Source: Macrosoma leucophasiata
Lineage: Eukaryota > Arthropoda > Insecta > Lepidoptera > Hedylidae
Assembly (NCBI GenBank): GCA_036365455.1
Contig: JAWQUS010000007.1
Span: 20,414,001-20,478,000, forward strand
Length of the DNA stretch: 64,000 bases
Direction of reading: 5' to 3'
Under the pieces are notes generated by a model, which was not told the origin of the DNA, searched no databases, and saw only the letters and a list, made by a program, of their open reading frames with translations. The translations under genes and the position numbers were made by a program. Of the stretch, positions 23,144 through 34,912 are shown piece by piece (positions within the stretch are counted from its first letter, which is position 1; every line of letters starts with the position of its first letter).

Positions 23144-24268
23144 TTAAAAATCGATAAACTCAGACTCGTAACGACAATATGAAGATTCTATGATTGGTTC
23201 TTCGTCATAACGTTCAAAGTTAGTGGTGTCGCCGAGATGTTTACATTTCGGCACAAACGGCGGTGCCCACCGACAATTCAGAACGCATTCCCATTCGATT
23301 CCTTTGAACCATCTGTGATTTTTAAAATCCATTACACCATTCTTCATAACACCAAATCGTTTAGTTATATCTACTTGAAGTGTATTCCTTATTAGATCCC
23401 TCAAATCAGTGTTGAAACCCGAGGGGCAACGATATTTTCCTGCTACTATCTTTTCGTAGATTTTCATGGGATCGTTCGCGTAGAAAGGGGGATAACCTGC
23501 ATTCATCTCGTACAACAGAACCCCAAAAGACCACCAGTCGACAGAAAATCCATAACCCTTGCTCAAAATGAGCTCAGGAGCTAAATATTCAGGTGTTCCG
23601 CACAGAGTCCAAGTTCGGCCTTGTAAATGCTTACAAAATCCGAAATCTGTAATTTTTAAATAGCCATTTTTGTCGATAATAATATTTTCCGGCTTCAAAT
23701 CGCGGTAAACTAGGTTGCAGAAATGCAGATATTCCAAGGCCAATATTACTTGGCAAGCGTAAAATTTCGCTAGAGGCTCCTCAAATTTGCCCATTTTGCG
23801 AAGATGTGTGAACATTTCACCGCCTGGTACGAAGGGCATCACGAAGTAAATGTAGCTGTTATCTTTGAAACTGAACTCCATACATACCGCGAAAGGAAAC
23901 CGTATTGCTTCAAGAACCCTTTTTTCGTATAAAGTGTGTTCTACTTGTTTAAGTTTAACAATCTTCTCCTTCTCTAAAATTTTCATTGCGTAGTATTTTG
24001 TTGATTTCGTATGTCGTAGAAGGACTACTCTACCAAACGCACCCGTACCCAATGTCCTTACTCGTTCTAATTCAGAAAAGCCAATAATGAACGTAGGCTT
24101 TTGGCACCATCGTTCCTGGAATTCACTTTTGAGTAGAGTCAGATGTTTTATATATTGTTGCTGTTGTTGATCAGTATACCCATCGTGGATTCCTGCTACA
24201 CTAGACGTGGATCTATGAGCTGGTTTATAAGACATAACTTTCACGTTAGAACCTTGTCTTGAGTACAT
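23144..24268 (-). CDS. cAMP-dependent protein kinase catalytic subunit paralog (intronless)
   Basis: A 374-residue Ser/Thr kinase of the AGC/PKA-C type, uninterrupted by introns. Visible landmarks: glycine loop GTGAFG (74-79), catalytic Lys96 in YYAMKIL, Glu115 in the C-helix, YRDLKPEN with catalytic Asp190, DFG at 208-210, activation loop TWTLCGTPEYLAPE with phosphorylatable Thr221, and a C-terminal hydrophobic motif FIDF as the last four residues, as in PKA-C (FTEF). Substrate-contact acidic residues corresponding to PKA Glu127, Glu170 and Glu230 are present (151, 194, 254), as is Trp220 in the position used for regulatory-subunit binding. Unusual points: the N-terminus lacks the myristoylation start (MGNAA), and the hinge reads VMPFV instead of VMEYV. 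It lies antisense inside Lrch intron 1, and a GC-rich block (24430-24550) sits upstream. The lack of introns and the nested position suggest an old retrogene kept under selection. Confidence 0.95.
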   Translation of the reverse strand: MYSRQGSNVKVMSYKPAHRSTSSVAGIHDGYTDQQQQQYIKHLTLLKSEFQERWCQKPTFIIGFSELERVRTLGTGAFGRVVLLRHTKSTKYYAMKILEKEKIVKLKQVEHTLYEKRVLEAIRFPFAVCMEFSFKDNSYIYFVMPFVPGGEMFTHLRKMGKFEEPLAKFYACQVILALEYLHFCNLVYRDLKPENIIIDKNGYLKITDFGFCKHLQGRTWTLCGTPEYLAPELILSKGYGFSVDWWSFGVLLYEMNAGYPPFYANDPMKIYEKIVAGKYRCPSGFNTDLRDLIRNTLQVDITKRFGVMKNGVMDFKNHRWFKGIEWECVLNCRWAPPFVPKCKHLGDTTNFERYDEEPIIESSYCRYESEFIDF

Positions 24269-25652
24269 TTTTATACATAATTGACGTTCCTTAAATTTGG
24301 ACCATAGCCAACTGGATCTTCAGGGTAATTGATAAACGCAGACAAAGTATGAAGTGTTATTACGTTATAACTGGATAGGGAAAAGGTGAAATTCCCTTCC
24401 TTGGCAATATTCGCCGAAACATTTAGAGATGCTAGGGGCGCGGGGTGAAGGGTGAACGAACGAGGGTGGAATCAGCTGTGTTTAGGGGTGACAGGGCATG
24501 CCGCGACGGCCGGTCGCCGTCCCGACTGGCGTATTGATCAGACGGCACGTGGGACTTGTACGTTTCACGAAACTTTTCCCCTCTGGCCTCTTATGTCGGA
24601 TAATGACGTACAAAAACAAATTTTAACGAGAACTTTTTTCTAGTTCAGCTGTGTATGACTTATAGTCGAATATATTTCTAGCTCTTGCTGAATATGAATC
24701 TATGTAACCTGTGATAAGTTTGTATCCGGCCGGGCATATGCGTATTATGGGATGGTAGTAAAAGTAGTCGGATTTCTATCTACTATTGTGTTTACCTTTT
24801 AATTAATTCCCTACCTTATACAATGGAATAATACTTAAATGATTCAAACTAACTTGACGGTTGGAACTTTGACGCTTTGAAACTCAATCATGCAGTACCA
24901 CCTATTGGAACTAATGGTGAATCGAACACTTTCCGTTCCGTAATCCGTAACCGATAAGGATTATTCGTGCTTTTGTCTCTCCGCCTGTTACAGTCAATTA
25001 GCTTATTGAAATGATTGAGTTGCAATTTGTACACATCATGTCAAATTAGTGACTCTTTTCGCTCCTCTCTCAGCCTTATAATCTATAACTTGATATAGAC
25101 TTCCCTGTATCTATGATATTTATAATAACATAGGCAACTCCTTAAGCGGATCTACCTACGGCACCCTTTGCACGCGGTTCTTGACAATCTTCATTTAATG
25201 TGGAGATTTGTTTGAAAACAAAGATTGCCTTCAATAAAATGGTTTGTCAAAAATTATGCCGTATCCTTAGTTCGAAAACTTATTCGTCTTCATCATGTAC
25301 GGAAATATTTCACTAATATTAGGGACGTGAAAATAAAACAACAAATTCCCGTTTATTGTGTATCGGATATAGGTATCTATCCGCGCTGGACAGGTGCATT
25401 TGCCTCGTTCCGAGATGCTACATTATATTGTATATATGTATATATATCTCGTGCGAAAAAATCTGGTTGGAAATTGCCTTCCGCTCCTCCGTAATGTTAA
25501 CAAGGTTACTGCATTTATGTTCAGGGTTTTGATTAGCAATTATAAGACACTAGCTCTGCTATCCATGCTTTGTCTGCGGTGACGATACTACTGGGATAAA
25601 AAGTATCTCATAAATATGCTTATCTGTTAATCCACTCAGCTCTTATTTTGTT

Positions 25653-25850
25653 ACTAGCTGTTGCCCGAGGCTTCCCGCGTGGATGTCGTTTAAAAAGTAG
25701 CCTATGTTCCTTCTCAAAGTCAACTCTATCTCTGTGCCAAATTTCTTTAAAATCGGTTCAGTCGTTTGGACGTGAAAAGGTTACAGACAGACAAACAGTT
25801 ACACTCGTTACTTTCGTATTTATAATATTAAGTAGGGAAGTAGGGATTTA
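25653..25850 (+). repeat. Dispersed repeat H (ctagctgttgcccg type)
   Basis: 'ctagctgttgcccgaggctt', 'gtagcctatgttccttctca', 'aaatcggttcagtcgtttgg' and 'acagacagac' in the usual order. This is a very common non-coding lepidopteran repeat. Copies at 47191-47376 (plus) and 50520-50730 (minus), and a relative at 53757-53955 (minus). Confidence 0.85.
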
Positions 25851-26299
25851 ATAATAATAAAAAGAAGAATTGAAAGTATAAATGTACTTCAGGCGGGGCT
25901 AGGGATTTAGTACCTATTGGGAATAATGTACCGCTACTCTTAAAATAAGATTAGGCCGAAATGATGAAACAAATAGGTATAACGCTCTCGTAATTTCAAG
26001 ATCACGGTTTCTGTAAGACTGTTAAAAATGTGTATAAATAAGTATAATATACATGCATGATGAAGCTTATGCACGAATTCCTGAGGATTTTAACTAATTT
26101 ATGTTTTTATTTGAATTTTTAAGCAAATTTCAAAAAACCACGATATATGCGGATGATAAGCCGAATGTCGAATATTTCCTTCACATTATTGCACTATATC
26201 ACATTCACTCGCATGAGTTATTGCGAAAAATGCAATAAATTTAAAATTATTGAGTAATATGCAATTATAATATATATGTAATTATAACACATTTTTAAC

Positions 26300-26470
26300 A
26301 GAGTTCAAAAAACGAGAAGGTTCTCAATACGGCCGGATTTTTTTTTTATGTATGTACGCGAATTTCGCCGAGAGATCTGGACCGATTTACGTAATTCTTG
26401 TTTTGTTTGATGCGGAATAGTTTCGAATTGGTCCCATAAAAATTTGATTGAGATGGGCCCATCAGTTTTT
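26300..26470 (+). repeat. Dispersed repeat I (ggttctcaat type), diverged
   Basis: 'gagaaggttctcaatacggc', a T-run, 'tatgtatgtacgcg' and 'ttggtcccataaaaatttg' match the order seen at 53960-54200, a common repeat type in Lepidoptera. Confidence 0.65.
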
Positions 26471-26833
26471 ATTTTATGAGCATTTTTCTACTTACTTTTA
26501 CCTCAGACTAAAGGAATAAGAACAGACGGCGAGTTGTCATACAGTGCGTTGAATCCACTGACGTCCTAGATACCTAATGCGCATGACAACAAGATGACAA
26601 CAAGTGACAATGACACATATACTCATCGATGATACAACACAGCTTATTTACTCCTTCGTGGATAACATTTTTTCATTGATTTCGTATAGCCGTGTAATAA
26701 TTTTGTATCGACACACCTAAACAATTTAAATTAGGTATCTAATTGTCACGAAGCTAAAAGAGTCAAATTTTACAAATTTAACAGATGTGAACATTAATCT
26801 AATTGGCAATGCAGCAATAAACTAAAAAGTATT

Positions 26834-27363
26834 AAATAAATATAACTTCGTTAAGAAAAAACGACTTCAAAACTGAAAAGTAAAAAATAATAAAGATTAT
26901 ATACTACCTATTATTTATATATGCTATTTACTAATAGGTTTGGAGTCGGTGCCCAGCCAAAATCACTAAAGTAGGCATTTCGTTGTATTAAAACGTAACT
27001 TCACGCCTGTAATCCCCGAAAGGGTAGGCAGAGGTAAATGCATGAATTCACGCACATATATGCTATTGACTAATAGGTTTGAAGTCGGTGCCAAGCCAAT
27101 ATCACTAAAGTAGGCATTTCGTTGTATTAAAACGTAACTTCACGCCTGTAATCCCCGAAAGGGTAGGCAGAGGTAAATGCATGAATTCATGTTTTAATAC
27201 AACGAAATGCCTACTTTAGTGATTTTGGCTTGGCACCGACTTCAAACTTATTAGTAAATAGCATATATAAATAGTAGGTAGTATATAATTACAATTAAAT
27301 CTTTATTATTTTTTACTTTTCAGTTTTGAAGTCGGTTTTTCTTAACGTAGTTATATTTATATG
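26834..27363. repeat. Tandem duplication plus inverted copy
   Basis: A unit of about 140 bases ('tatatgctattta' to 'gtaaatgcatgaattca', containing a piece of repeat F) occurs at about 26917-27055 and again at 27056-27190. From 27191 the first arm returns inverted ('gttttaatacaacgaaatgc' to 'cttaacgtagttatat'), pairing with 26834-26992. Confidence 0.85.
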
Positions 27364-27482
27364 TTATGAAGACTCATTTAACAAAAGATAGATAAGGTAA
27401 TGTTAGTAATGACGTCGACGTTCGCTAGACTCATACCACCATACTGTTACTGGAGCTCTGTCTCAAAATCTACATAAATTCT

Positions 27483-27807
27483 ATTGGTGGTAGAGTTCCA
27501 GTGACATAGGCATAGGCACCAGCCTATGCCCGCGAGCTTCGATATTAGGTAATGCGGTGGTCCGCATTACCTAATATACTTGCCGCTAAATGATAGTTTA
27601 ACGTTTAGCACTATCGTGTTCCGGTCAGGTGGTAATGTACGGCCCTGTAATTTCCGGCACAGAGGCATAACATCTTAGGCCTCAGGAGTGGTAACGCATC
27701 TGCATTTTGACCTTGGTCTTTGTGTGGGTGTCTATAGGCTGCAGTCATCACTAAACATCAATGTAAACTGCATGCTTGTTTGCCACTTCAATTACATAAA
27801 AAAAAAT
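27483..27807 (+). mobile_element. Repeat family A with an internal palindrome
   Basis: Near full length, from 'attggtggtagagttccagtg' to 'attacataaaaaaaaa'. Between the head and 'taatatacttgccgc' it carries extra inverted sequence (27500-27577) absent from other copies. Confidence 0.85.
27542..27577. repeat. Perfect 16-bp-arm hairpin inside family A
   Basis: 'atattaggtaatgcgg', loop 'tggt', then the exact reverse complement. Just upstream 'cataggc' and 'gcctatg' form a second small inverted pair. Confidence 0.95.
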
Positions 27808-28275
27808 ACGTTAAAACCCTTAGTTTTCCAAATATTCATGTGCTACAGTTAAAACATCAACTTCACTCATTTGAAAAACGCAACGTGGTTATTAGCGGTA
27901 TCATAAATCAACTTTAAAATTAACATATTCGTTACATGCATATTTCATACATCGACGACAACCTATGCCACTCACTTTTATTGTTCTTTTCTTTATAACC
28001 GCTAGCATTCTGTAGACCCGTTATGTGGTACACGTATGTCTGCTTGCAGAATTGCTCTGACCATATTATAAGGATGATACATCCCGCGCCATTTGTAATC
28101 TACTGTTGTGCTGACGTGTCCGACATATTTACATTCCTGGAATTGTTTCATCCTTCTGTCCAGATGTTGACTTATTGCTATTTAATATAATCCGTTGCAT
28201 TAAAATATCAGAATAATGGGTAAACAGTTGTCGAATTTTATATAGTTTACATGTGCCAATTAGTATGTCTCAAAT

Positions 28276-28476
28276 AAAGCAATGCAATAGATGTGAAGGA
28301 AAGATTTGACAAATCGGGCAGGGCTTCAGTAGCTCAATTGGAAGAGCGGCTGGACTAGATTCCCAGTAGGTCGCGAGTTCGAGTCTCGCCTGAAGTCAAA
28401 TTTTTCTTTCCATTTTTCTTTAAAAATAAAATATATTTCACAAGCATGTGTTAATGCGAAATAATATAAAAACAAT
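28276..28476 (+). mobile_element. tRNA-bearing retroposon T, non-inverted copy T3
   Basis: The only copy with a simple layout: it starts internally at 'aaagcaatgcaatagatg' (5' truncated), runs through the tRNA-like region (28323-28397) and 'gaagtcaaatttttctttcc' to the complete tail 'gcgaaataatataaaaacaat'. 'gtctcaaat' is duplicated at 28267-28275 and 28477-28485. It defines the sense strand and 3' end of the family. Confidence 0.9.
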
Positions 28477-29139
28477 GTCTCAAATGTTTTATTTTCTTTT
28501 CGTGTCCAATTTTGAAATCTCAAATAAGAAAGCGTTAAGGAGAGAAAATGGTTCCCTTTTTATATAGATCTATATCGTACATAGTTCGTAATTTTTATCA
28601 CTACAACTTCGTTAGTCGAATGAACGGTTAATTGTAATTCAATATAGACGATTTAGTTGATGGCCGGTCAAATGAGGGCACATAACGTCGATCAAATTGG
28701 TGTTAGTCGCGACTATCGACTCTGTTACTTGCACGGATGCCAATAGTGATTGATGCGCGGGCTTAGTTATTCAGACGGCTCTTTTGTTTTGTTCATCCGC
28801 TATGGCGCTCGTTACCGGGAAATATGGCGAAGAGACGTGGTTATGGAGTGTATAAGTCGAGAGAATAATTTTAAATGGGGGAATCCTTATAGCGCCCACT
28901 GACGATCAGTTAAACTGATCAGTTCAACTGACGTAAAACTAAAATTTGATCGTTAGTGGCGAATCATAAATCCACACTTAACTGAACGTTTTAACTGAAG
29001 ACGCGCCCGGAAATTTTCCTTACATTTCATAATCCAACCAGTGTTACCAACTAAGTAGATTTTCCACTAAAAATTGTGGTTTCAATCGCCCATTTTTGGT
29101 CGGCTAATAAATTACGCGTTAGATATTTTAATAGATGAA

Positions 29140-29322
29140 TTTTTTTTTTAATGTAATGAAGTGGACAACAAGCATACAGTTTACATTAACAAGCCTGAAA
29201 GCCTCACCTCAAGTAAGCCTATAAACATCAACACAAAACCAGAGATTTCAATGTAGATGTGTTGCCAGTCCTGGGGTCTAAGGTATTATGACTCTGTGCC
29301 GGAAATTATGGTGCCGCACAAC
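29140..29322 (-). repeat. Repeat family A, diverged 3' two-thirds
   Basis: T-run plus 'aatgtaatgaagtggacaac' to 'tgtgccggaaattatggtgc'. Confidence 0.7.
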
Positions 29323-29399
29323 ATGTATCAGTGCATATCAGTTCGTACTAATAAATAGCTTCATTTGGTTGAGCATTCTATAACGCGTATTTGATTACG

Positions 29400-29448
29400 G
29401 TCGAATGGACCATGGACAGGACATGGAAGTGTCCATGGTTCATTCGAC
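29400..29448. repeat. 18-bp-arm hairpin
   Basis: 'gtcgaatggaccatggac' and 'gtccatggttcattcgac' pair with one mismatch around a 13-base loop. Confidence 0.9.
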
Positions 29449-30412
29449 AGCTATCAAAAAACGTCTACGTCCCAAAGAACCGTCGGGACGCGATTTTTTT
29501 GTACCTTCTTATTGTACGTTCAAAAATAATCTTAATACGACGTTCTAACAAAACAAAGTCATATATTTTATATCACATTATACTAATATATTACAAGAAA
29601 ACGATTAAATACAAGTAACATAAAACTATTTATTATATACATAAAAACGTAACGTAATTTCACGCCTGTAATCCCCATAGCGGTAGGCAGAGGTAAATGC
29701 ATGCATTAAATCTGGGGAAGAGCTAACATAACTGTTTCCAACACTGAATGTGACTGAATCCAACTGTCAAGGTCAGGCGTCAAATAAGGTAGGTACGGCT
29801 AATATCGTCCACGTTTTCAAATTTCTTGATTTTAATAATTGAGTGGATTATTTCAAAAACAACATAAGTGATATTGAATAACTTAGCAGGACAGACAAAA
29901 CAGTTTTTTATGTTAAACGAACATTGAAAACATGTATGTACTCATAATTCTGTTGTTTTCACAATAAAGGTGGACATTTATATTATGTTTTTTTACATTC
30001 ATTCTGGAAAAAATGGGTCTAGCATTAATGAATGAAAATACGTATACATAGTTACCTCTTTTCATTTACCTCACTTTCCTTTTTTATTAAAAAAACACAC
30101 ACAAAAATAGTGTCTACAACTCTTCAATCTCTTCTGTAACTGTAGTCGGTCCAGAATAAATAGTGTTATAAAAATCCATAAACTGTATGTTGGTTCCAAC
30201 TTTTTGATCACTTGTCACTTTTTAGGATCCCGTACCTAAAAGGTTAAAACGGGACCACGGGACGGGAATTACTAAGGCTCCGCTGTCTGTCTGTCAGTCT
30301 ATCCGTCCGTCCCTCCGTTTGTCTGTCTGTTGCTAGGCAATATCTCATAAACCGTGATAGCTAGAAAGCTGAAATTTCCACAAATTATGTATTTCAGTTG
30401 CCGCTTTACACA

Positions 30413-31060
30413 GAGCAGACACACAGATGCACGGGCCACCGGCTACGACGGACCGGAGGGGAGTAGTCATATGCAGGCTTTGCAAGCCCAAATGGTGATA
30501 CGCGTATAATAAAAACTAATAAAAACAGCCAAACTGCTCATTTGACTAAATCTAGCTGTGCAACTGAACTGACGTCCTAAATAATGCCGATTTGCTCTGT
30601 TTCTTTGCTGCAAAAGAAATCTGCCCCATCAAGTTTACAAAAAGATAGCGTTACCTTTCAAATGTAAGAAAATATTATTGACAAAATTATTATTTTATTC
30701 TTGAAAACTCAAAAATACCAAAATATCGCTCGTGTTGTTTTGGACTGATGTAAACAACACAGACTGATAGATGTACCTTATACGATACGCGGATCGGTCG
30801 AGTGACTGACCCGAGTTTGTTTCCGAGAAGCCGCTGTCTCCGCGATGTTTAAATGTGTGTGAAATTGTTTAAGTATTTTGTTAACGACAAGTTGTGAGTT
30901 TCGTAATGATAGACGATTTTTGTTGTGCGTGTGTACGTCAATTCCCCCAAAAACAAATTTCCCCCGCAAAAAATTACAGACTGTTTTGCATCGGTAAGAA
31001 ACGCTACGGCTTCTTCCCTCAGGTCGGCCGGTGGCCCGTGTTGCTCTATGCCGCTATAAC
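30413..31060 (+). mobile_element. TIR element D, copy 1
   Basis: Ends resemble each other inverted: 'gcacgggccaccggc' on the left and 'gccggtggcccgtgttgctc' on the right. The right half (30840-31060) matches element D2 (59835-60170) in detail, including 'tttaaatgtgtg', 'tgttaacgacaagttgtgag' and a short shared reading frame starting MSFV(M/V)IDDFC. About 340 extra bases lie between the left end and the shared part. A degenerate repeat with 'tgtctgtctgtcagtc' precedes it (30225-30400). Confidence 0.55.
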
Positions 31061-31114
31061 AACAAATACAAAATATAAAAATATTAAGGGGGACGGGTGC
31101 TCATACAATAAACG

Positions 31115-31400
31115 ATTTTTTTTGTATTTTTGTATGTTATGAAGTGGCAAACACGCATACAGTTTACATCGATGGTAAATAATACTGTAGCCTTTAAACA
31201 TCTACATGAGACTGTAGGTTTCAATGCAGATGCGTTGCCACTCCTGAGGTCTAAGGTATTATGCCTGTGGGCCGGAAATTATAGGGCCGTACATTACCAC
31301 CTGACCGGAACACGATAGTGCTACCATTTAGCGGCAAGTAGATTAGGTAACGCGGTGGTGCCTACGCCCGCGAGCTCCGTCACTGGAGCTCTGCCACCAG
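31115..31400 (-). mobile_element. Repeat family A, near full length
   Basis: T-run at 31115, 'gaagtggcaaacacgcatac', 'tgtgggccggaaattatag' and the head 'gagctctgccaccag'. Confidence 0.8.
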
Positions 31401-32844
31401 TTTAAAAATTTGTATTGTTGAGTATTGTTGCTCAATATTAATAACAGAAAGAATGATGTCAAACTGATTTCAAAGAACTTTTTTTTATAAGTAACAGGCC
31501 ATCGGTGTCTTGTTTTTGTACAATATTGACATAATTATAAATTGTTATAAATCCTGTTTCTGATTCCGATTCAAATATTTTTACTTTAAACAAATTAGCA
31601 TACCAAAATTGCAAAAACCCGGCCTCTATTAGAGACAATTACCTTAGATTTAGATTGACATTAGCTTCAGTTCAATTTGACATTAGCATCAGTTCGTGAA
31701 TGGGAAAATCTAGTTGGCGTAAATCGTTTGGAGTGACGCCACAGTTTTATGACAAAAGTTTTACGAAAAACTGACCGTCAATGTGGGCTATTAGACTCAT
31801 GTTTCCAGCGGAGAGCATGCGTGCGTTTGACAGTTCTCTCTTCGGATGGTGAGGTAGGGAAGGAGACGATGGCACCAGATCAAACTGCTTACTTTAGTAA
31901 AAAAATGCACAGAAATGCAATGTATCCGCGCTGACGCGGATTTTTTTTAGATATATGTCCTTTTGTTCCACCTATGAGAGCAAAATTTATCGCTTTCATA
32001 TCACCTATTAAAGTAACAACGACAGTCAAGTTATCGCTACTGCTTTCCTAGGCGATAGGCTGTACGAAAAAAAAGACCACTACAAAATCAATTAAGTTCG
32101 GGCCTCGATCCTCAAGAGTAGCGCTAGAGTATACCTATAAGGTGGTTTTGATTTCACAGCATACGAAGTAACATTTTAAAAATTCCAAGGTGCACAAAAA
32201 ATACGAAAAACGTGAAAGTAGAAACTAATTTTGGTACATACTTAAATTGATAACAATAAAAGTTATAACTTCTGGAAAGCGATTTAATTTTATGAAAATT
32301 CATTTTCTTGCTACGATAGCGCGAGAGATTTTTATTCAATACCAATTTGCGAACAATGATTTCACAGAGACGTCTCTACTTGCTTCTACACTCCATACAC
32401 GTGATGTTATCTAGTCTAAAGAGGGTCGACGCTGTTAAACTTATTAATAAATGCCTGTAAACCTTCGCCACATCTGGCGTCGTCGTGCGCAAAGTTTCTG
32501 CTTGTTGAATATTTGGAACTTGATTAGAGCTAATGCTTACGCCATAGGCATTGTGTCGGAGCCAAGTTTGACCCCGATACTATACTACTATACATTCGGT
32601 CATCACAAACGTTCTATTAATATCTGATGTCATTGTGCTTCCGTCTTTGTGGTTGACTCGGGCAATTGTTAGGACGAATTTCGGCATAGGCCAGAATCTC
32701 CCAAAGTGTGCGACACGCGGCTTCCTAAAGGCGACCCATCATCTCTTACAGCAGTATTTTTTTAATCTTACTCTGTTCTGAAGTAAGACGTCCGTTGCAG
32801 CAAAGTAAACTTTATAACTATTTGCTTTTCAGGCGCTAATCTTA

Positions 32845-32965
32845 GCCTGGGTTGCACCAAGATATTTTTTTTTAAGTTATTGTTACATTTTACATCCTTC
32901 TCTAACTTAATTAAGTAGTATTACAATAACTCTAACTTTAACAAATGTCTTGGTGCAATCCAGGC
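32845..32965. mobile_element. 121-bp hairpin MITE
   Basis: Terminal inverted repeats 'gcctgggttgcaccaaga' and 'tcttggtgcaatccaggc' (one mismatch). An inner pair ('agttattgttac' and 'attacaataact') extends the hairpin. No ORF; superfamily undetermined. Confidence 0.85.
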
Positions 32966-33069
32966 ATTAAATATGAAATAATTAATACCTCTGTAAATTA
33001 ATTGCAATGCACCTCAGTTGTCTTGATTTGTGTGCCTTCCAAGTCATCACATCCAGCGACGTGAGATAC

Positions 33070-33200
33070 TTTTATATGTAATTATGGTGGCTAAAAAGCA
33101 TGCTGTTCATGTAAATAGTAAGCAAATATTGCAGCTTACACAAAAACTGAAGTTCATAATGTAGATGCGTTGCCATCCCTGAGGGCTAAGTTGTTTTTTA
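33070..33200 (-). repeat. Repeat family A, decayed 3' part
   Basis: 'tatgtaattatggtggctaa', 'aagcatgctg' and 'gcgttgccatccctgagggc' keep the family order. Confidence 0.55.
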
Positions 33201-33854
33201 TAGTCATTAGGGGGTCACGCATAATTCCTTAAAGACAAAAGTTTGGAAACCCTTGCATAGGCGTTGTTCATGAACAGATTTACGCGCCGCCGGTCAAGGT
33301 TGTGGAGGCCCGCAGTCCGCAGCGTGGACTTGGCACGTCACCAGTTTGGCGCATTGAGATAGCTCTTTAGATATAACGCCATAACTATCAAAAACTTGCT
33401 ACTCAGTGTTGAGGACACATATTTCACGAATGTCACAACAAAACGTAACTTTTGGTCATAAAATATTTTTCTTTGAAGATAAGGGAGAGGAGCGTGATTT
33501 AGCTTTGTATTTTTATTTGTGTTCCAAGCGGGAAAAGTCAAGAGTGGCGCCAAATAGGTTTGTTAGCGGCACGTGGTAGTGGCGGTTATTTTTCGAGGAC
33601 GTCGGCAAAAACTAGACTAAAAACTTGTTTCTAAACGCTTGATGACGATCGCTTGTATACAAGATTTGCTAATACTCGTCAACTGTGTTTTGATTTGTTC
33701 TCTCATTGTAATCGTATCCTCAATTCACGTCTGTATTCCCCTAAGGAATATATGCAGAAACAAATGCGTGCAACGCATGCCTATGTCAACAATAACAGTT
33801 TGATGAACCCCGAAAGAACAACTACTAAGGACTAGGAATCTTCCGATATGGAAA

Positions 33855-33955
33855 AATCTCAATAGCCCCTTAACCCCGGGGTACCTGTGTATCGAATCTG
33901 GGACGTCATCGTAGCATTTGTATCATCACCACTACGCTAGCGAGACAATTCAATT
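33855..33955 (-). mobile_element. tRNA-like SINE head
   Basis: On the minus strand 'gctagcgtagtggtgat' (box A-like) is followed after about 30 bases by 'cagattcgatacacagg' (box B-like). The remainder is not delimited. Confidence 0.4.
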
Positions 33956-34445
33956 ACAATCAAATTTTTTATTAAATCATTAGGGCGTTACCTACATTTG
34001 ACCTTTCTTTCACTTTTGAATGGCTAATATGTCAAGTTGTGAAATGTGGAACGAGACAAAGGATTATGAAACAAGACACTCGGGCGCTATGAACGCTGAA
34101 GCTATTTCACCTTTTCTCTGACATTACATGTCCGCCAACAAAGTGTTTGGGACAAAGGCATACTTCTAATTTAGAAGTCTACTTTAGCAAAGACGCACGA
34201 TGTGGGGGCTTAATGTTGAAAGCTACATATGTGATAATGTAATGACACATCCTTTTCGTCGTAAAACTTCAGTGTTTTGGTGTTAGAAACCATCAAGTAA
34301 TTATTATATGAGCCATAATAGGCAACTACTGCTTGCTATTATTCGTTAATGTAAATTTTAAGATTCTTTCTTATAATGAAGTAGTAAATATGAGGTACAG
34401 GTATGTTTCTATCACTGAAGTATTTTGAATATTTTTATAAATTTA

Positions 34446-34912
34446 ATAGTAATGGCAACCCTGGAACACCTGGTCACGAGTCTCTTCCCTTTTTGGGCCT
34501 GGAGCTTACTCCACCACGCTGCTCCAATGCGAGATGATGGAGATACGGGTTAGTGGCCAACCCGCTGTCGGATGTTTTTAAACCACATATCTCAGGCCTC
34601 CGACAAGGTTTAACGACTGCTATCTATCGATAGCAACCGGGACCGACGGCTTTACGTGCCATCCGAAGCACGGAAACGCGCATTTCAATTCGCCACTAGC
34701 GGTCACCCGTCACACACCCGACCGCGCCCGTATCGCTTGACCGTACAACAGTCGCAGGGCCATGCGCGCTTCAATATTTTTAATCTGTGTCAATTGAACA
34801 GCTTGTATCTACACACAACCGAAACACAATTAACGCTGAACTTTACCATTTGACGGCAGATAGATTAGGTAATACAGTGGTGCCCCAACCTTGCGCTACT
34901 CTACCACTAGGA
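34446..34912 (-). mobile_element. RTE-like LINE 3' end, followed by a family A head
   Basis: 34446-34770 is a minus-strand copy of the 680-1030 element ('ggcaaccctgg', 'ccaccacgctgctcca', 'gcaaccgggaccgacggct'). At 34838-34912 a family A 5' fragment follows ('taccatttgacggcagatag' to 'ctctaccacta'). Confidence 0.65.

Noticed and set aside
28326..28523. ORFs with RRDSNSRPTGNLVQPLFQL-like sequence (also 36390-36578)
   Set aside because: They are translations of the antisense of the tRNA-like part of retroposon T and owe their similarity to the repeat, not to a protein.
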